Below are positions 49,140 to 61,161 of a stretch of 64,000 nt of DNA, one piece after another. Where the stretch lies: assembly GCA_020536535.1 (NCBI GenBank), contig JAHLWZ010000791.1, positions 124,001 through 188,000 on the forward strand. The letters are read 5' to 3'. This DNA is from Pelomyxa schiedti (Eukaryota; Evosea; Pelobiontida; Pelomyxidae). Positions within the stretch are counted from its first letter, which is position 1. Every line of letters starts with the position of its first letter. Position numbers and translations under genes: made by a program. The notes under the pieces were generated by a model. That model was not told the origin of the DNA. It worked only from the letters and a program-made list of their open reading frames with translations, and searched no databases.

Positions 49140-49394
49140 TCACAACCTTTTGATGTTTCCTGGAGTATAGCCTGCTTTGTATTGCTCCTTCAGAAGCCCA
49201 CATCCAGCAGTCAGCATCACTAAGCACAGTAGGTAAGCTCTATGAATGTCTCCACTGGCCCACACCTGCAAGCAGTCCTTCACTGTCTGACTGATCGAGG
49301 CAAAACAACATCGTGGAACACCTCGCAATTCTGACTCGAAGTGGCGCAATGGCAGTGGAACTGCATCTTCATCACAGTCTTCCTCGTAGCTCAT
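49140..49394 (-). CDS. Hypothetical protein, possibly a first exon
   Basis: A frame starting MSYEEDCDEDAVPLPLRHFE encodes 84 residues with an acidic start and a hydrophobic helix (AYLLCLVMLTAGCGLL). It starts 113 bp downstream of the PRP19 stop on the same strand. It contains several GT/AG sites and may be the start of a longer spliced gene whose continuation I could not find. Confidence 0.25.
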   Translation of the reverse strand: MSYEEDCDEDAVPLPLRHFESELRGVPRCCFASISQTVKDCLQVWASGDIHRAYLLCLVMLTAGCGLLKEQYKAGYTPGNIKRL

Positions 49395-49507
49395 TTTTTA
49401 CCATCACACTAAACAATAAAAAAAAAAATGATCATAGTTCCAGGAACATGCCCTGGTGTGGGAATCCCACAGATTGGATGAAATTGGCATTGGATTGGTG
49501 AGTGAGG

Positions 49508-51775
49508 TTATGCGCCGTATATTTTGAGGGTGCGGTCGCGAGAGGTGGAGGCCAGGAACCTCGCGTCGGGGCCGAATGCGACGTCGGTGACGGCGCCTGT
49601 GTGCTCCGTGAATTTGCCGACTTTGTCAAAGGTCTTTCCTTTCCTGAAGACACTGTTGTTTTTTTTTTGTTGTTGTTGTAATTGTAAAGTGAGATAGGAA
49701 TCGCAGATTGGAGTGGGTGTTATGTGAGGATTGGCCATACTCGATGGATGAGCTTCCGGCTGCTAAGTAGATACCGCTGTAGTCAAAGCGTACAGCATTC
49801 ACGGGTGCACCAATGTTGAATGTTTCAAAGTTGAGTTGCTGTACTGAGGTAAGACGAAGTTTGGCTACAGTTTTTGGAAAAACCTTACGAAGATCCCAAA
49901 GTTTCACTGTCTGGTCATCAGACCCTGAAGCTAGAGTATACCTTTTGAACGCTTCATAAGAACCTTTTTTTGTTGGGGTGACAAGATTACCCATTCTCTG
50001 AGAAGCACAAATCGAGTACTCTGCCAGTGTGTCCTTCAAAGCACGCAACTGGTTGCTGAGTATTCATATCCCAGATTCTAACAACCTTATTGGTGTAAAA
50101 CCGATAATTTGATGATGTGAATATTTAGTACTTTATCTTCCATTCCAGTTCCAATAAGTAGACCATCTGGATGAAACTGCACGCACATAAAGCTTGGTGT
50201 GCGTTACAACACACTAAAAGAAGTCACCACATACGATAAATTCATTGGAGGATTCTTGTTTTGTCCAAGGCAAGTTGTTGTTTCGACATCAAACATTCTC
50301 CAGGTATTATCCAAAGAGGCTGTAACAAAGAACTTGCCAGAACAATGCAAAGAACCGCCAACAATTTTTCCACTATGTCCCATAAGAAGTTTGGAGTTAT
50401 AAACGTGTGTATCTGATGGGGTTACTGGAGGCAAAAGGGAAGAAGGATACCTTCATCAACACAGGTCCACACTCTTGCAGTTTTATCATACGAAGTAGAA
50501 AAAATTACATTCTCCCTGGGGTGAAACGCAACCTTCGCCATACTAAGTAACAGTACATTCTGTAATCAAACGCACTTGGGAAACTTGCTTAGAGTGGCCT
50601 GAAAGGGTGGACAGGCATGTCTTTGACACATTGTCAAACAAAATTACATCGGCATCAACGCCACCAGTCACAATCAGATTTGGCAATGTCGGGTGAACAT
50701 CCACACAAGTTATTCCTGGTTGACTGGCTTTGTGCGTTGGATGACTTCCTAGCAGTCCAAAGCGAGACACTAACATTGCTGGAGCAAGAGACTCGGAAAC
50801 GCGGCGCTTCTTGCGTTGCTGTGAGATCCTTTTTCATGAATTGGTCTTGTGGTTGAATTGATAAGAAACACACTCCACAGATTTTTCTTTGATCAACTTC
50901 TTTACTTCGTCTGGTAGTGTTTTAGGTTCACCTTGTTGAGCCGCTGCTGCTACCTTGGCTTTAATTTTCGCCTACCAGTGTTAAAAAAAAAAGGAGAATT
51001 ACATCCTGTTTACTTTTCGTTTTTGAGCCTGAATTTCTTCCAGTTTTCTACCACAATCGTTGGTTTTGTCAACACACATATGCAAGTGAAAACCTGAGTG
51101 TTGAATCCCTCTCTTGGGTTAATTCTGCTATGAGCTTGCATGATGCATCATGCATTGAGAGATACTCAGCAGTCTCCGAGATAACTTGATTGAGAGTGGT
51201 ACGCAGAGTTGCACACTCGAGGGTAATAGCATCCCATTCCGTCTGAAAGTTGGATAGCAGTCCTGGAATGTTGACTGCTGTTGATGACCGAGGCTTCACA
51301 ATAGCACAGGCTAGTGGGCTTGTAAAATTATTGAAAACCTTCCCAGCGAAACTAACTTTGTAAAGTTATTAAGTCGGTCTTCTCCAACGGTTCATTAGTA
51401 ATAGGACACTTCCCATGAACGTCAATATACCTTAACAGAAGGATTTATTTTTTTTTGCATAGGATTGAATAAAGGAGTACCTTTCTATGTAGGCACGTTC
51501 GAACATGTGACCGCTCTTCCTGGAAACTACGACATCAGTAACTGCACCGGAGGGCTTTTCCAGCAATTGTTGCTGCTGCTGTGCACTAGTAGCAACCTGC
51601 ACCACAGTCGACGGTGTGAAATTGGTCCCCGATGTCGCACTCGCTAAAGGGGGGGAAAAAAACGACAAAAACGAGAGTCAGAAGAAAAACGCGATAGGAA
51701 ACACGGTGGCTCGTAGATCCGCGTCGATATGTAGGATGTTGTTTGAAGCAACACTCGAATACCGGTGACTATCAT
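49508..51775 (-). CDS. PRP19: Pre-mRNA-processing factor 19 (U-box E3, WD40)
   Basis: Core of the NineTeen complex that activates the spliceosome. The U-box is split by an intron: DVVVSRKSGHMFERAYIERY and IDVHGKCPITNEPLEKTDLI. The coiled-coil/assembly region follows (AVNIPGLLSNFQTEWDAITL; HDASCKLIAELTQERD). The WD40 C-terminus covers GITCVDVHPTLPNLIVTGGV, LLMGHSGKIVGGSLHCSGKF, YTLASGSDDQTVKLWDLRK and GPDARFLASTSRDRTLKIYG. The start is modelled at 51775 (MIVTA joined across an intron of about 120 nt to SATSGTNFTPSTVVQVATSA), giving about 45 residues before the U-box, which usually begins at residue 1. The family identity is firm; the first exon is an inference. Confidence 0.9.
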
Positions 51776-51941
51776 CAAACAGTTCCTTTGTTTTTGTTCT
51801 TCGTCGAATAGGGGGAAAAATCTCACAGAGATCCTGCACTCTCCTCATCCGAGAGACACCACCCGTTCGTGTTTCCCGCAGTCCAACTAAAGGTGACTTC
51901 TAAGGTGACTAGGTACTGGGCAGACTCTCATATTGATCAAA

Positions 51942-54417
51942 ATGTCCGCTTCACCGCAGTGGTTGGCCGTCCAAGCGAAAGTATTGTACGACCCCTTTGC
52001 AGTAATGACATCCCACAATACTAACCACCAAAAAGTGTGAGGTGGTGCAATGGAGTGCTGGAAACTAGAGGCCACTCAATTACAGAGCTCCGTGACTTAT
52101 TCCATGTAGTATTATTGGCATTGCCCTGCCAATTCATAACCTCATTCTCTTCCCTCTAATGTAAAAGAATTTGGACAATGTGGTTTCTTTGGTTGAGACA
52201 CTGAGTGGGGAAGCATTCAAATCCGAGTATAGTGCCTCGTCCCAGACGCGCATAAAAAAGGTGTGCCTTAGTGCCTTTTCCTTATTTGTGTATACCTGCC
52301 TTATTACCACAGATAGCATTTCTTGCAGCATTTCTCAAATGGTGTTTTGGCTCTGTTGGCGTGACAATGAAGCTGAAGCCCAGTCCAGAGGAGTTATTAG
52401 ATGGTTCTAATGTAAGAAGCAGAGATAACTTTATGCAATTGACCTATGATCCTTCCTTTTACAGACACAGATACACTCCTTTATATTCTGTCTTTTCAGG
52501 CACTTCACTAAGATTGCAGGCTCTCATGATGCCATGGGCGAACTCCTCCAATGGGCCTCAAAAACAGTGACCTAACTCTGCCTTAATATGGTTAACCTCA
52601 CCCAACTTAGTCAGGCTTATCTTTGACATCATTTCAAAAAAACCCCACTTCTCCTTTCCACAATGGAATGGCTTTTTGCCAAATTATGGTGCAACCCCCA
52701 CCCAACCTCCACCTTCTTTCATTGTTGTAACAAACATAGTTCAATTTGTTCCCCGATATCCCCCACTATTCTCTGAGACAAGACGACTACCTTGGAAATA
52801 TTGAACTTGCACAGGAGTTAGCTCAAATTCACTTGAATATTCCGCGTTATCTAAGTGCTCAGGAAATTAATGCCATGGATGGTAGTCCTCAAGTATTATT
52901 AAACTCAATAACCTGAACATAAGAAAACAGCATGATGGTTTATGTTAGTGAGTATGTACTGCATTTGTTCCTTACTTCAAAGGTTACTGATAAAAATAAG
53001 ATTTTACTTCGCACATCAAAAGAAACAACAGTGGGTTAAACTTCTATCCCCCACAACCAAATCGGCTTCACGCAGTGAAATCACAATCCCAGTAACCGAG
53101 TCCGCATTGGCCACCGTAGCTGTACTGGACTGGTTTGTACAAGCAGAGGTAGAGCAACGAGTTCTTCAGGTCCTCTCAATATCTAAATCAAAGTTGTAGT
53201 AATTATTTTAGGGAACTGCCACTGCGTGTTGTTATACGCTAACACCCGAAAGTGACATCCCAAATAGTATCTCTGATGCTGTGGCGGTGATAAGATTCAG
53301 ACAGGTTAGAGTTTTTCCTCCTGTGTTATCCTTATGATGCAACTCAGCCCCAAATTACTGCTGCACACTTCGAAAAAATGACTTCCGCCAAAGTTTTCAT
53401 TTGTGCCTCTGTAGGGTATGATAGAGTGGACCTAGAAGCAGCTGGAAAAGTATTCCCCACGGAGCCAATATTATAGCCTGTTAATCATCCTCCAAGCTTG
53501 GAATACGAGTGGTTCACATTCCAGATTACTGCACTGAAGAAGTGGCCGACTCTGCTCTCTGTCTGATACTCTTGATGCTGAGGCAAACTATGTATTTTTC
53601 GAAATGTGTTGAGCGCGGTGAATGGCCTTTCTTGGTACATACAGCTGAGCTTCCTGCCTCCAGAGTTAGAGGGAAAAATCTTGGAATTATTGGTGAGAAT
53701 TTCTTCCTTTTTTTTTTTTTTTTTTTTTTGTAACTGGATACCAGGTCTTGGAAGAATTGGCACTGCCCTTGCTCTGCGTGCTAAAGTTGTGGGAATGAAT
53801 GTTACCTTTTTCGATCCGTTCTTGAAGGTATTTTCCCGTCGGTTTTGTATTATTCTCAACTTATACACAACAATCCTAACAACAAAAAGGACGGTGTAGA
53901 GAAGTCCATTGGAATAGAACGTGTGAATTCCCTTGAGGAGCTCATAGCCTCTGCCGATGTGATTTCCTTGAACTGCAATCTCACCAGTATGCTTCCCACA
54001 ATCCCGCCCCACCCGTTTCTCATCACCACCCAAAAAAAAAAAAAAAACAAAAAAAAAAAAGGTGAGAACGTGCACCTGATAAACTCGGCGGCACTTCAAC
54101 ACGCCAAGCGAGGCTCGTTCCTCGTCAACACAGCCCGCGGCCCTCTCGTTGAAGAACGAGCACTCCTCGATGCCCTGTCGTCCGGGCTTCTTCGCGGAGC
54201 AGCCCTCGATGTTCTGGAGAAGGAGCCGTGCACAGATAGGAGATATTCAAACATTCCCAACCTCATTGTGACACCTCACAGTGCTCACTTTAGCCAGGAG
54301 TCTGCGTTGGAGAGAAGAACTAAAGCAGCACAAGTAGCAAAGGACGTTATACTCCATGGGGCTTCTGCCTTGAGAAATGTGGTGAACGAAAAGTTTTTGG
54401 TAAACCCCAGAAATTAA
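51942..54417 (+). CDS. Fusion of a tandem calponin-homology actin-binding domain with a CtBP dehydrogenase-like domain
   Basis: The start is MSASPQWLAVQAKVFVRWCN (join after 51985, intron 51986-52035). CH1: GVLETRGHSITELRDLF, NLDNVVSLVETLSGEAF, DGSNTQIHSFIFCLFRHFTK. CH2: GELLQWASKT, GLSLTSFQK, NGMAFCQIMFNLFPDIPHYS, NIELAQELAQIHLNIPRYLS, MDENSMMVYVSEYVLHLF. Splicing at TCAAAG|GTTACT...AACAG|TGG keeps phase 0 into WVKLLSPTTKSASRSEITIP, then CtBP: SAKVFICASVGYDRVDLEAA, YCTEEVADSALCLIL, RVRGKNLGIIGLGRIG (NAD site), VNTARGPLVEE, AALDVLEKEP and TPHSAHF (Arg-Glu-His catalytic set kept). Only about 50 intronic bases separate the two parts. The stop is at about 54415-54417. CtBP proteins act in transcriptional corepression and membrane fission; the CH pair should bind F-actin. 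Confidence 0.85.
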
Positions 54418-54497
54418 CAAAATAAACACAACATGTTTTCCTTTCTTGACCAAACATTTTTTTTTTTTTCGTTCCTATTAACAAAATTACAAAGGTG

Positions 54498-56572
54498 CTA
54501 GGATATAATTCGCAAGAGCAGGAGTGCAGTGGCATGTGGGTGCACGTTCCAGTTGAGTGTGTTGATAACAGTGCCTGTATACGTTCCACTGTTGCCACGC
54601 CATACATCAATTACTTCAGCGCCGAGAGGGATTGTGTGATTGACTGTGGTTCTGGTGAGGAATGCAAGTTGTTGTAGGTCCACATCAAAGCCGATCAAGT
54701 GTTCACCTAGGTTGAATAGAGCTAGGACTAGGGCCGGTTGTACTTGGGTTCTGGAATCCGTGCTGTTTGTATATGGTTGGCATGTGGCACACCAAACCAC
54801 GGAAGTGGGTGGGTCTTGCGGCCGCGGAGGAAGTCGTGTTTGATTGTAGCAGTGAGTATGAATGTAAAGAGCGGTACTGTTGGATAACATGCGGAGGGTG
54901 GAATGTTCTGGCTCTGTCTTAAGGGAAAGAAGCTCCCCACCAAAAAAGAGTGGGGATTTGGAGATTATCCACAGCGTCATTACTACTCTCTGGGTTTTTT
55001 ATTGTTGGGATAAGAGTGGAGAAAATGGTCAGAGACCTGTTCATCATGGGAAAGCTGTGTGTCACGTATATCGCCAACAGGTGGCCTGGGGCCAATTCTT
55101 CCGAGTGGTAGTATGTCTACAGGAGTTGGATGATTCATTAGATTGAATGGCACACCTGCATCTGCAAAGCCGTGGCCTTTGCCGGAATATGAAGACCATG
55201 CAGCACACAAAGTTAAGTGGTGCTTTACTTGGTCCCAGTCATCCCAAACCTTGAGAGAAGCTGTTACATTTGCCAAGATCCGTAAAAGTGGAGACATCGT
55301 GAGAAATCCGCCAGAAATCGGCATGTTTATGGAGGTGCTCTACATATCCGGATTCTGTAAAAAATGTTAAATGAGGGGAAATAGTAATGTTTTTATACCT
55401 GGGTTTAGAAGGCCGCTATCACCTGGGGATAAGGAGAGGAGAATCTTTCGTCCAGATTTTAATATCGCATGGTGAATAGCTTCAACTTCTTTCCACTGAT
55501 ATGGACGCTGCATATCTTTTATCATGGTGTTACTAAATCTCGTTGATAGCCCGTTTAGGCACCATCAGCTTTTAAGTAGTCAATCTTCCACTCTGAATAT
55601 AGTGCCAAAATTGAATTGTAGTACTCCTGGGCCCCAGGGGCTTGAGAGTTGATGCCGTACATATCAGTATTCCAGGGACACACACTTGTGGTATCTGCTA
55701 TATCTCCTGTTGCCGGATGAGGCCCAAATTAGGTGGGCAAGAACACACTTGCGTGATATTCCGTTCCCAAGATGGGTGCGTTTTTCAAAACAGCTTGTCT
55801 TGGTATACCTCTTTGAATATCTACGGAGTAGCACAGAAAAATGGAAATCAAGTTACTACGGAGATATCTCAAGGAATTTTCTCACGAATTCCAAAGAGTA
55901 AGCCCATGGAGTGCAACTGTTGTGCCATAGAAGAAAATCCATTCCCTTCCACTGAAGAAGGAAATCTTGATGAAGAAGGCACCAAACGGCCATTATCATC
56001 CATACACAAAATGGCATCCTCCCTACAGCCCCCACTTCTAATTCCATCATCAGCCCACTCCTGCCAATGTTTAATGTCTCGTTAATTCAAAAATATGTTG
56101 TATAAGCACCAGAACGCAATGAAACAAAATTGTTTATACCGCATCAAGAACTACATATTTCCAACCATGTTGCACCAGACTTGTCCCGTCATCACACAAA
56201 GGTACTGCACACAAATGAAATAACTTCCAAAAAGTCACAACAAACAAGTCAAAACGGTAGCATTCTGTATGAGCTCAAATTCAGTCACTGAGCACCCGTA
56301 GCAATTAAATGTATTCCACCCACGAACAACTTCCGACCCACAACCATTCATGCTTTTATTGAAAAAAAAACCGAAGAATTCTTTTTTGGCCAAAACCCAT
56401 TGGTGGGCATGTTTTAGCAAAGGCAGAGAGGAAGGAACCAGAACCTGTATTCCTTATTCGATATGAATGATTAACATTTGGAGACAATCTGCAAATAAAA
56501 GTCAAAACCTAGGAGGATCAAATAATGCAAATGATACCTGATCTGTCTGTGGGTTGACTGGACTGGTTGCAT
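54498..56572 (-). CDS. GH27 glycoside hydrolase, alpha-galactosidase / beta-L-arabinopyranosidase type
   Basis: Cleaves terminal alpha-galactosyl or beta-L-arabinopyranosyl residues. The modelled start is MQPVQSTHRQIR (56572), then CPPM|VVRGWNTFNCYGCSVTE, HGWKYVVLDA, DNGRLVPSSSRFPSS, GLLFGIHIQRGIPRQAVL, SEWKIDYLKAD (nucleophile Asp), RKILLSLSPGD, FWRISHDVWDDWDQV (acid/base Asp region), DILPLGRIGPRPPVGD, LSHDEQVMTLWIISKSPLFF and a beta-rich C-terminus. The RGWN start, FGIH...RQAV loop and DILPLG order fit the plant APSE-like branch better than classical melibiases. At least eight short introns were resolved. No signal peptide is seen, so the 5' end may be incomplete. Confidence 0.86.
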
Positions 56573-57436
56573 TGCCTCAGAATGCGCGCATCATTAATAT
56601 GGGGGAACGAAAGGAGAAAGAGTGAGATTGTGCGGATTGTGCTACACTGGGAAGAACAGTTACCCTATTCACCCACTTGGTGCTTTTGTGTTGTGTGGTG
56701 TTGTGTGGTGTTGTGTTTCCTGTTGTTGGGGTTCGCTGGTGTGCTCTTTTTGCTTTGGTTGCTGGAAAATTCCGACTGTACTGGCAAATAGTGAGACTGA
56801 GAAATAAAAAAAGAAGCCACAAACCGGTGTACAAATGTGCCAGAAATGCAGAAAGTGTGATGCGCAATGGGGAACCTGCACTGTCAACATGCAGCATGCA
56901 GGAGGGTGAGAGGAGAAGATGGTTCGGAGCAAACGGGTCTATCAGGGATGAGTCACATTGTGTGGTTGTCTGTTGGTTCCTGCTATTAGTGAGTGGTGAT
57001 TATAAAAAAAAGAGGGAGAGGAATACCTTGTCTTCGGCATGAGGGCGTGAGCATGTGTGCAAAGGGGCATACGTCGCCAGAGACAGACTCTTCAGTGCCT
57101 GGTTATAATGTCAACATGTTACTTTGGCCAGGAGATACAGGATTGGGTGATACTGAGGCAGGCCAAAAAGAAAAAAAAAAAAAAAAAGATGTTGGTGCAT
57201 GACTACTGTGCTTGTTGTGTGTACGGTGACAGCTGTGTGTTATGTTGCGATGGTGGAGAAACGCAACGAAGAGTAGATCACACTTGTGGTTGTTGTTATG
57301 TAAGCATCTGCTGTTCGATCCGCATCTTCTGCAGAGGGACTCAATTTAGGTAACGCGCTCCCGCCACAAACACAAGCCATCATCAAAATGGTTTTTTCCT
57401 GCTTCGTTCATAAAGGCCGATCCGGCCACTGTTCCT
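56573..57436. other. Gene-poor region with a GTGTTGTGTG tandem repeat
   Basis: About 860 bp without a supported gene. Near 56690-56715 a short TGTGTGGTGTTG repeat occurs, and near 57170-57187 an A run. Hydrophobic minus-strand frames (56577-56932) could be an upstream exon of the GH27 gene but join no better than the modelled start. Confidence 0.35.
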
Positions 57437-57775
57437 TCAACTTTTTAACTCGGCACCTTGAACTCTCGAACAACGTTTTCGCAACGCGGCGTAATTGTTG
57501 CCTTGATGGACATGCACAGGGATTCCACCCAAAGGGGTGTCTTCCTGCAAATGTCTCTGCGTGTCATCTTCAGAATACATCTTGATGGCCCAATACGAGA
57601 ATTCGGTATTTCGCTTCCACTTTGATGGCTCGGCTACCTTCGTCACGATCGAATTCATCAAAACAGGAAAGCGCTGTTGTACCCGAAACCTATCTCTCAA
57701 CACCAGCCCCACCACAGACAACACAAAACAAAGAAGAGCCAAAACACAAAAGGGAGGCCGTGGTGTCAACAGCAA
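57437..57775 (-). CDS. Possible N-terminal part of a GPI inositol-deacylase (PGAP1/BST1)-like protein
   Basis: A hydrophobic anchor (FCVLALLCFVLSVVGLVL) is followed by EFSYWAIKMYSEDDTQ and TPLGGIPVHVHQGNNYAAL. This recalls the PGAP1 N-terminus (membrane anchor, Y-x-LY-x-EG, then GIPVLF-PGNAGS). The lipase motif and all later domains are missing downstream within this window's logic. It is either a truncated copy, an unresolved multi-exon gene, or chance likeness. There is no ATG at the frame start; an upstream exon is needed. Confidence 0.3.
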   Translation of the reverse strand: MLLTPRPPFCVLALLCFVLSVVGLVLRDRFRVQQRFPVLMNSIVTKVAEPSKWKRNTEFSYWAIKMYSEDDTQRHLQEDTPLGGIPVHVHQGNNYAALRKRCSRVQGAELKS

Positions 57776-58008
57776 ACTTTTTCAGCTTATTGGTGTGAAG
57801 GGGGTGAACCTTCACCTACACGTTACGTGTACGTGAGTGTACGACAATCGACACCCAGACAGCCAGCAATTCCTTTTTTTTTTATTTTGACTTCGTGCGT
57901 CTTCGTAATTGGGACACTGGAGCCTGCCAAATTGACGTCCGGGGTGTTTTCTTTTCTGGCACTGCTGAGATTCCAGCCCTAATTTCGTATCCTGATCTGC
58001 CGATTGCA

Positions 58009-61000
58009 ATGTCAATTTCAATGCCAACGACAAAGACAATGACAATTGCACGTCGGAGTGGCGGCCGACAAATTTTGGGACTCATGACTGGAACATTTCT
58101 ATGTTTCTGGTGTTGCCTGGCCTGTGTGATGAAAGCAAGTGCCTCAAATGGGGTTGCAACTAACTATCTTGCTTATGCTTCAGTCTCCTGGGTAATTTTC
58201 CAATATTGGGAGTGAGTGTTCCTCTCAACTGACCTATTTTGGCATATGAACAGAGTGGGGGCGCTGCTTGCAGTTCTTGTAGCAGTGGTAATTATACTTC
58301 TAGCTTTGCTTGCAGCTCTTCTGTGAAGTGTGTAATATCTTCTTTTTTCTGTTTGATGTTGTGCACTTATCTACTTCCCAGAGGGTGGAATGAGGGTGTC
58401 AAGTTCTTCATGGATCCAACTCCCATAGGTTCCAAGATAACAAAAGTCACCCTACATGTATATGGTACATATGGCTGTGACGTGGATGACACCACCCCTG
58501 CCAAGGTTTCATCTCCTCACCTCCTTGAGTTGTGACAAAAAAAAAAAAGATCAATATTGAGTTACAACAGTATCAAGTGAGTACACTCATTCTCCCTGTC
58601 ACATCGTGCACTTGTGGGAATTGTGTGACTATGGCATGCCACAGTTTTTAGCCAATTTCAATCTCCTCACAATAAACCACAGGTACAACTAGAGCGGAGT
58701 ACGCCAAATGGGTGGCCTGCCTATAATAGCAGTGGATTAAATGAGTTGCAGGTCTCCTGATTAATTGTGTACCTCTTCATAAACAGTCTTTACAGGTGAT
58801 TCTGTACAGCAATGAAATATGTCTGAGCTACATCGATGTAATACTTCAGTATTCCTTCAGTCCGACAATGGTTACGAACTTGGAACCCAACTGCGGGCCT
58901 TCAATTGGTTCAACTATTGTACAAGTACTTGGAGCCTCCTTTGTAGATTTTACTCCTCTGTGTCACTTTGGCAATGTGACAGGTAATCACTAACTCGCAC
59001 CACTGAATCTTACATCGTTTTGCAGCACCGGCCGAGTATATATCTTCTACAGAACTGCAATGCCTTTCACCTCCACATTCTGCGGCTGATGTCAACTTTA
59101 CTGTTAGTTATCCAAAAGCTGTCAACCGCAGTGAAGTGGTTTGTCTTTTTTTCATGTTATATCAATTAAATCCCTGCAGCATGGCTCTGCTATCTTTCGA
59201 TTCTACCGTTGTGTGATATATTTGCATTGCCAATTATTAACATCTTTCCATCCAACAGAAGATGTCAAATTGACGAAAGTGATACCAGACACTGACCACA
59301 TTACGGGAGGAACAAATTTAACACTATATGGAGAGAATATTATCAACACTGAACCTCTGATTCGCTGCAAATTTGCATCACAAAATTACACCGTTCTCGT
59401 TGTTGGATCGTATGCTTGTGCATATTATTCTTCCGCCTCTGATAATCAGGCAGTTTCAACCTTGAAGGGGAAGTTGTGTGCACTAGTCCCCAGTGGAACG
59501 ACGAAGAAATTACAAATTTATCACTTAGCCTTAATGCACAACAATTTTCTCTCCCTCTGCAATTTACATATGATTCCGGTCTGTCACTGCCACAATCTTC
59601 TTTTGCTCATTCCTTTTAGAACCATCCAAGGGGAAACTAGTGTGGCTTGTCCTTGGATTCTCGTGTCTTGCATTATTCTGCATAATCTTCCTCTCATTTC
59701 TATTATACCGACGGAGAGTTAAAAAAGCACGCCATGATAAATTGAGTAAGTAGCTGTGCAAGCTTTCCGATTCTTATTTTCATGTGCGCCTTTCTAGCCG
59801 CAAATGAAGAGCTCGATTTAAAAGATATTCAGCTTGGAAATGTGATTGGCACAGGGACTTTTGGTCATGTATTTAATAACAATCTTGTGGAGGGAAATAG
59901 CTGAACGAACCAAAAAGGTTTATAAAGCAAAGTGGAAAGGAGTTACCGTGGCCATAAAAAAGTTACCATCCCACTGTTTGAGCCACGAATTTATGAGAGA
60001 GTTCAGAAAAGAAGTCTCCATAATGAGGTTGAATGTTAACAGAGTTTACACAAAAAGTAACAGCACAATACAGAGCATTAACGCACCCAAACGTCCTGCA
60101 ATTCTTTGGGTGTTGTATGGATCCCCCTGACATATGCCTGGCAATGGAGTTTATGTGCAGAGGAAGTTTATTCAGTATTCTACACAATCCACAACTTCCT
60201 ATGAACCTGTGAGACTCCCTCTGAAAAAATGTAGTCAATTCATTTATCCCCAGGAGCTTGGCATTGCGCCTTCTTGTTGATGCTGCCAAGGGATGCCTCT
60301 ACTTACATAGCTGTACACCAGCAATAATTCATAGGGTAAGACCGTGAAAGCGTTTCATGGATGATAGAAAAATATCCCACAGGATCTAAAGAGTCATAAT
60401 TTATTGGTGGATGAGCACTGGAAAGTTAAAGTGTGTGATTTTGGCTTGAGTGCAATCATAGCCAACGCTTCTCAAACACTGACTGCTTGTGGAACTCCAA
60501 GCTGGGTAAGGGTTTAAATTTCTATCAAAATTCACACATCACAGACTGCTCCGGAAGTGCTACGCCGCATGCATTATACTGTTAAAGTTGATGTATATAG
60601 GTCTGTTCTTAATACGGATTTACACCAGTTCATATTTTTTTGTTTAGTTTTGGAATTGTAATGTTTGAGTGTGTAACACGCCAAGACCCATATGATGGTA
60701 TGACACCATACACGGTCATATTTGGTGTAGCAAATGAAGGACTGAGGCCAACTCTACCCACTGAGGTACCCGCACCTTATGCAAAGCTGACTCGTGAATG
60801 CTGGGCTGAAGACCCAGACATGCGGTTTGTACTTCCTTTGATCAGACAATTCCAACAGCCAAGCATAAACAAAAATAGACCCGACTTCTCAGTCATTCTT
60901 CATAACTTGGAGAGATTGAAGTCTCTGTGCCACAACACACCCCCAGTTTGCAGAGCACACCAAGAACTGCACCCGCTCAATTCCCCAATTGCACCCTCAA

Positions 61001-61161
61001 TATCTACCACAGCCGGCCTGGAAAACTTCACCTTTGCAAGAAAAGTGACCACCACAGGCCGTGCTGTTTTGGATGTTACCGAGAGCTCAGACATTGACGT
61101 AAATGATGACAGCAGCTCAACTCAGGAAGGACCTGAGATGGACTCCATACTCCTGCACTAG
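58009..61161 (+). CDS. TIG-domain receptor kinase (TKL-type)
   Basis: The signal sequence is near MTGTFLCFWCCLACVMKASA. The ectodomain has a Cys/Ser-rich segment (ACSSCSSGNYTSSFACSSS) and two IPT/TIG domains (SPTMVTNLEPNCGPSIGSTI; KVIPDTDHITGGTNLTLYGE). One membrane span follows (LVWLVLGFSCLALFCIIFLS). The intracellular kinase reads IQLGNVIGTGTFGHVF, GVTVAIKKLPS, IIHRDLKSHNLLVDE, VCDFGLSAIIA, ACGTPSWTAPEVLRR and YSFGIVMFECVTRQDPYDG, with all catalytic motifs intact. A Ser/Thr-rich tail ends ISSEL-free at TAG 61159-61161. About ten or more short introns interrupt it. TIG ectodomain plus TKL kinase is a layout expanded in some amoebae; the ligand is unknown. The DLKSHN loop predicts a Ser/Thr or dual-specificity kinase. 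Confidence 0.85.

Noticed and set aside
48813-49223. 136-codon plus-strand frame.
   Set aside because: Composition is His/Lys/Ser-biased, with no domain and no flanking exons, and it overlaps a minus-strand frame.
52271-52570. Plus-strand frame starting MPFPYLC taken as a separate gene.
   Set aside because: It mixes intron and exon sequence of the CH domain; removing the introns gives a continuous CH match.
57895-58215. Upstream in-frame extension of the TIG receptor kinase to 57895.
   Set aside because: The added residues would put 38 polar residues before the signal sequence; the ATG at 58009 is a better start.
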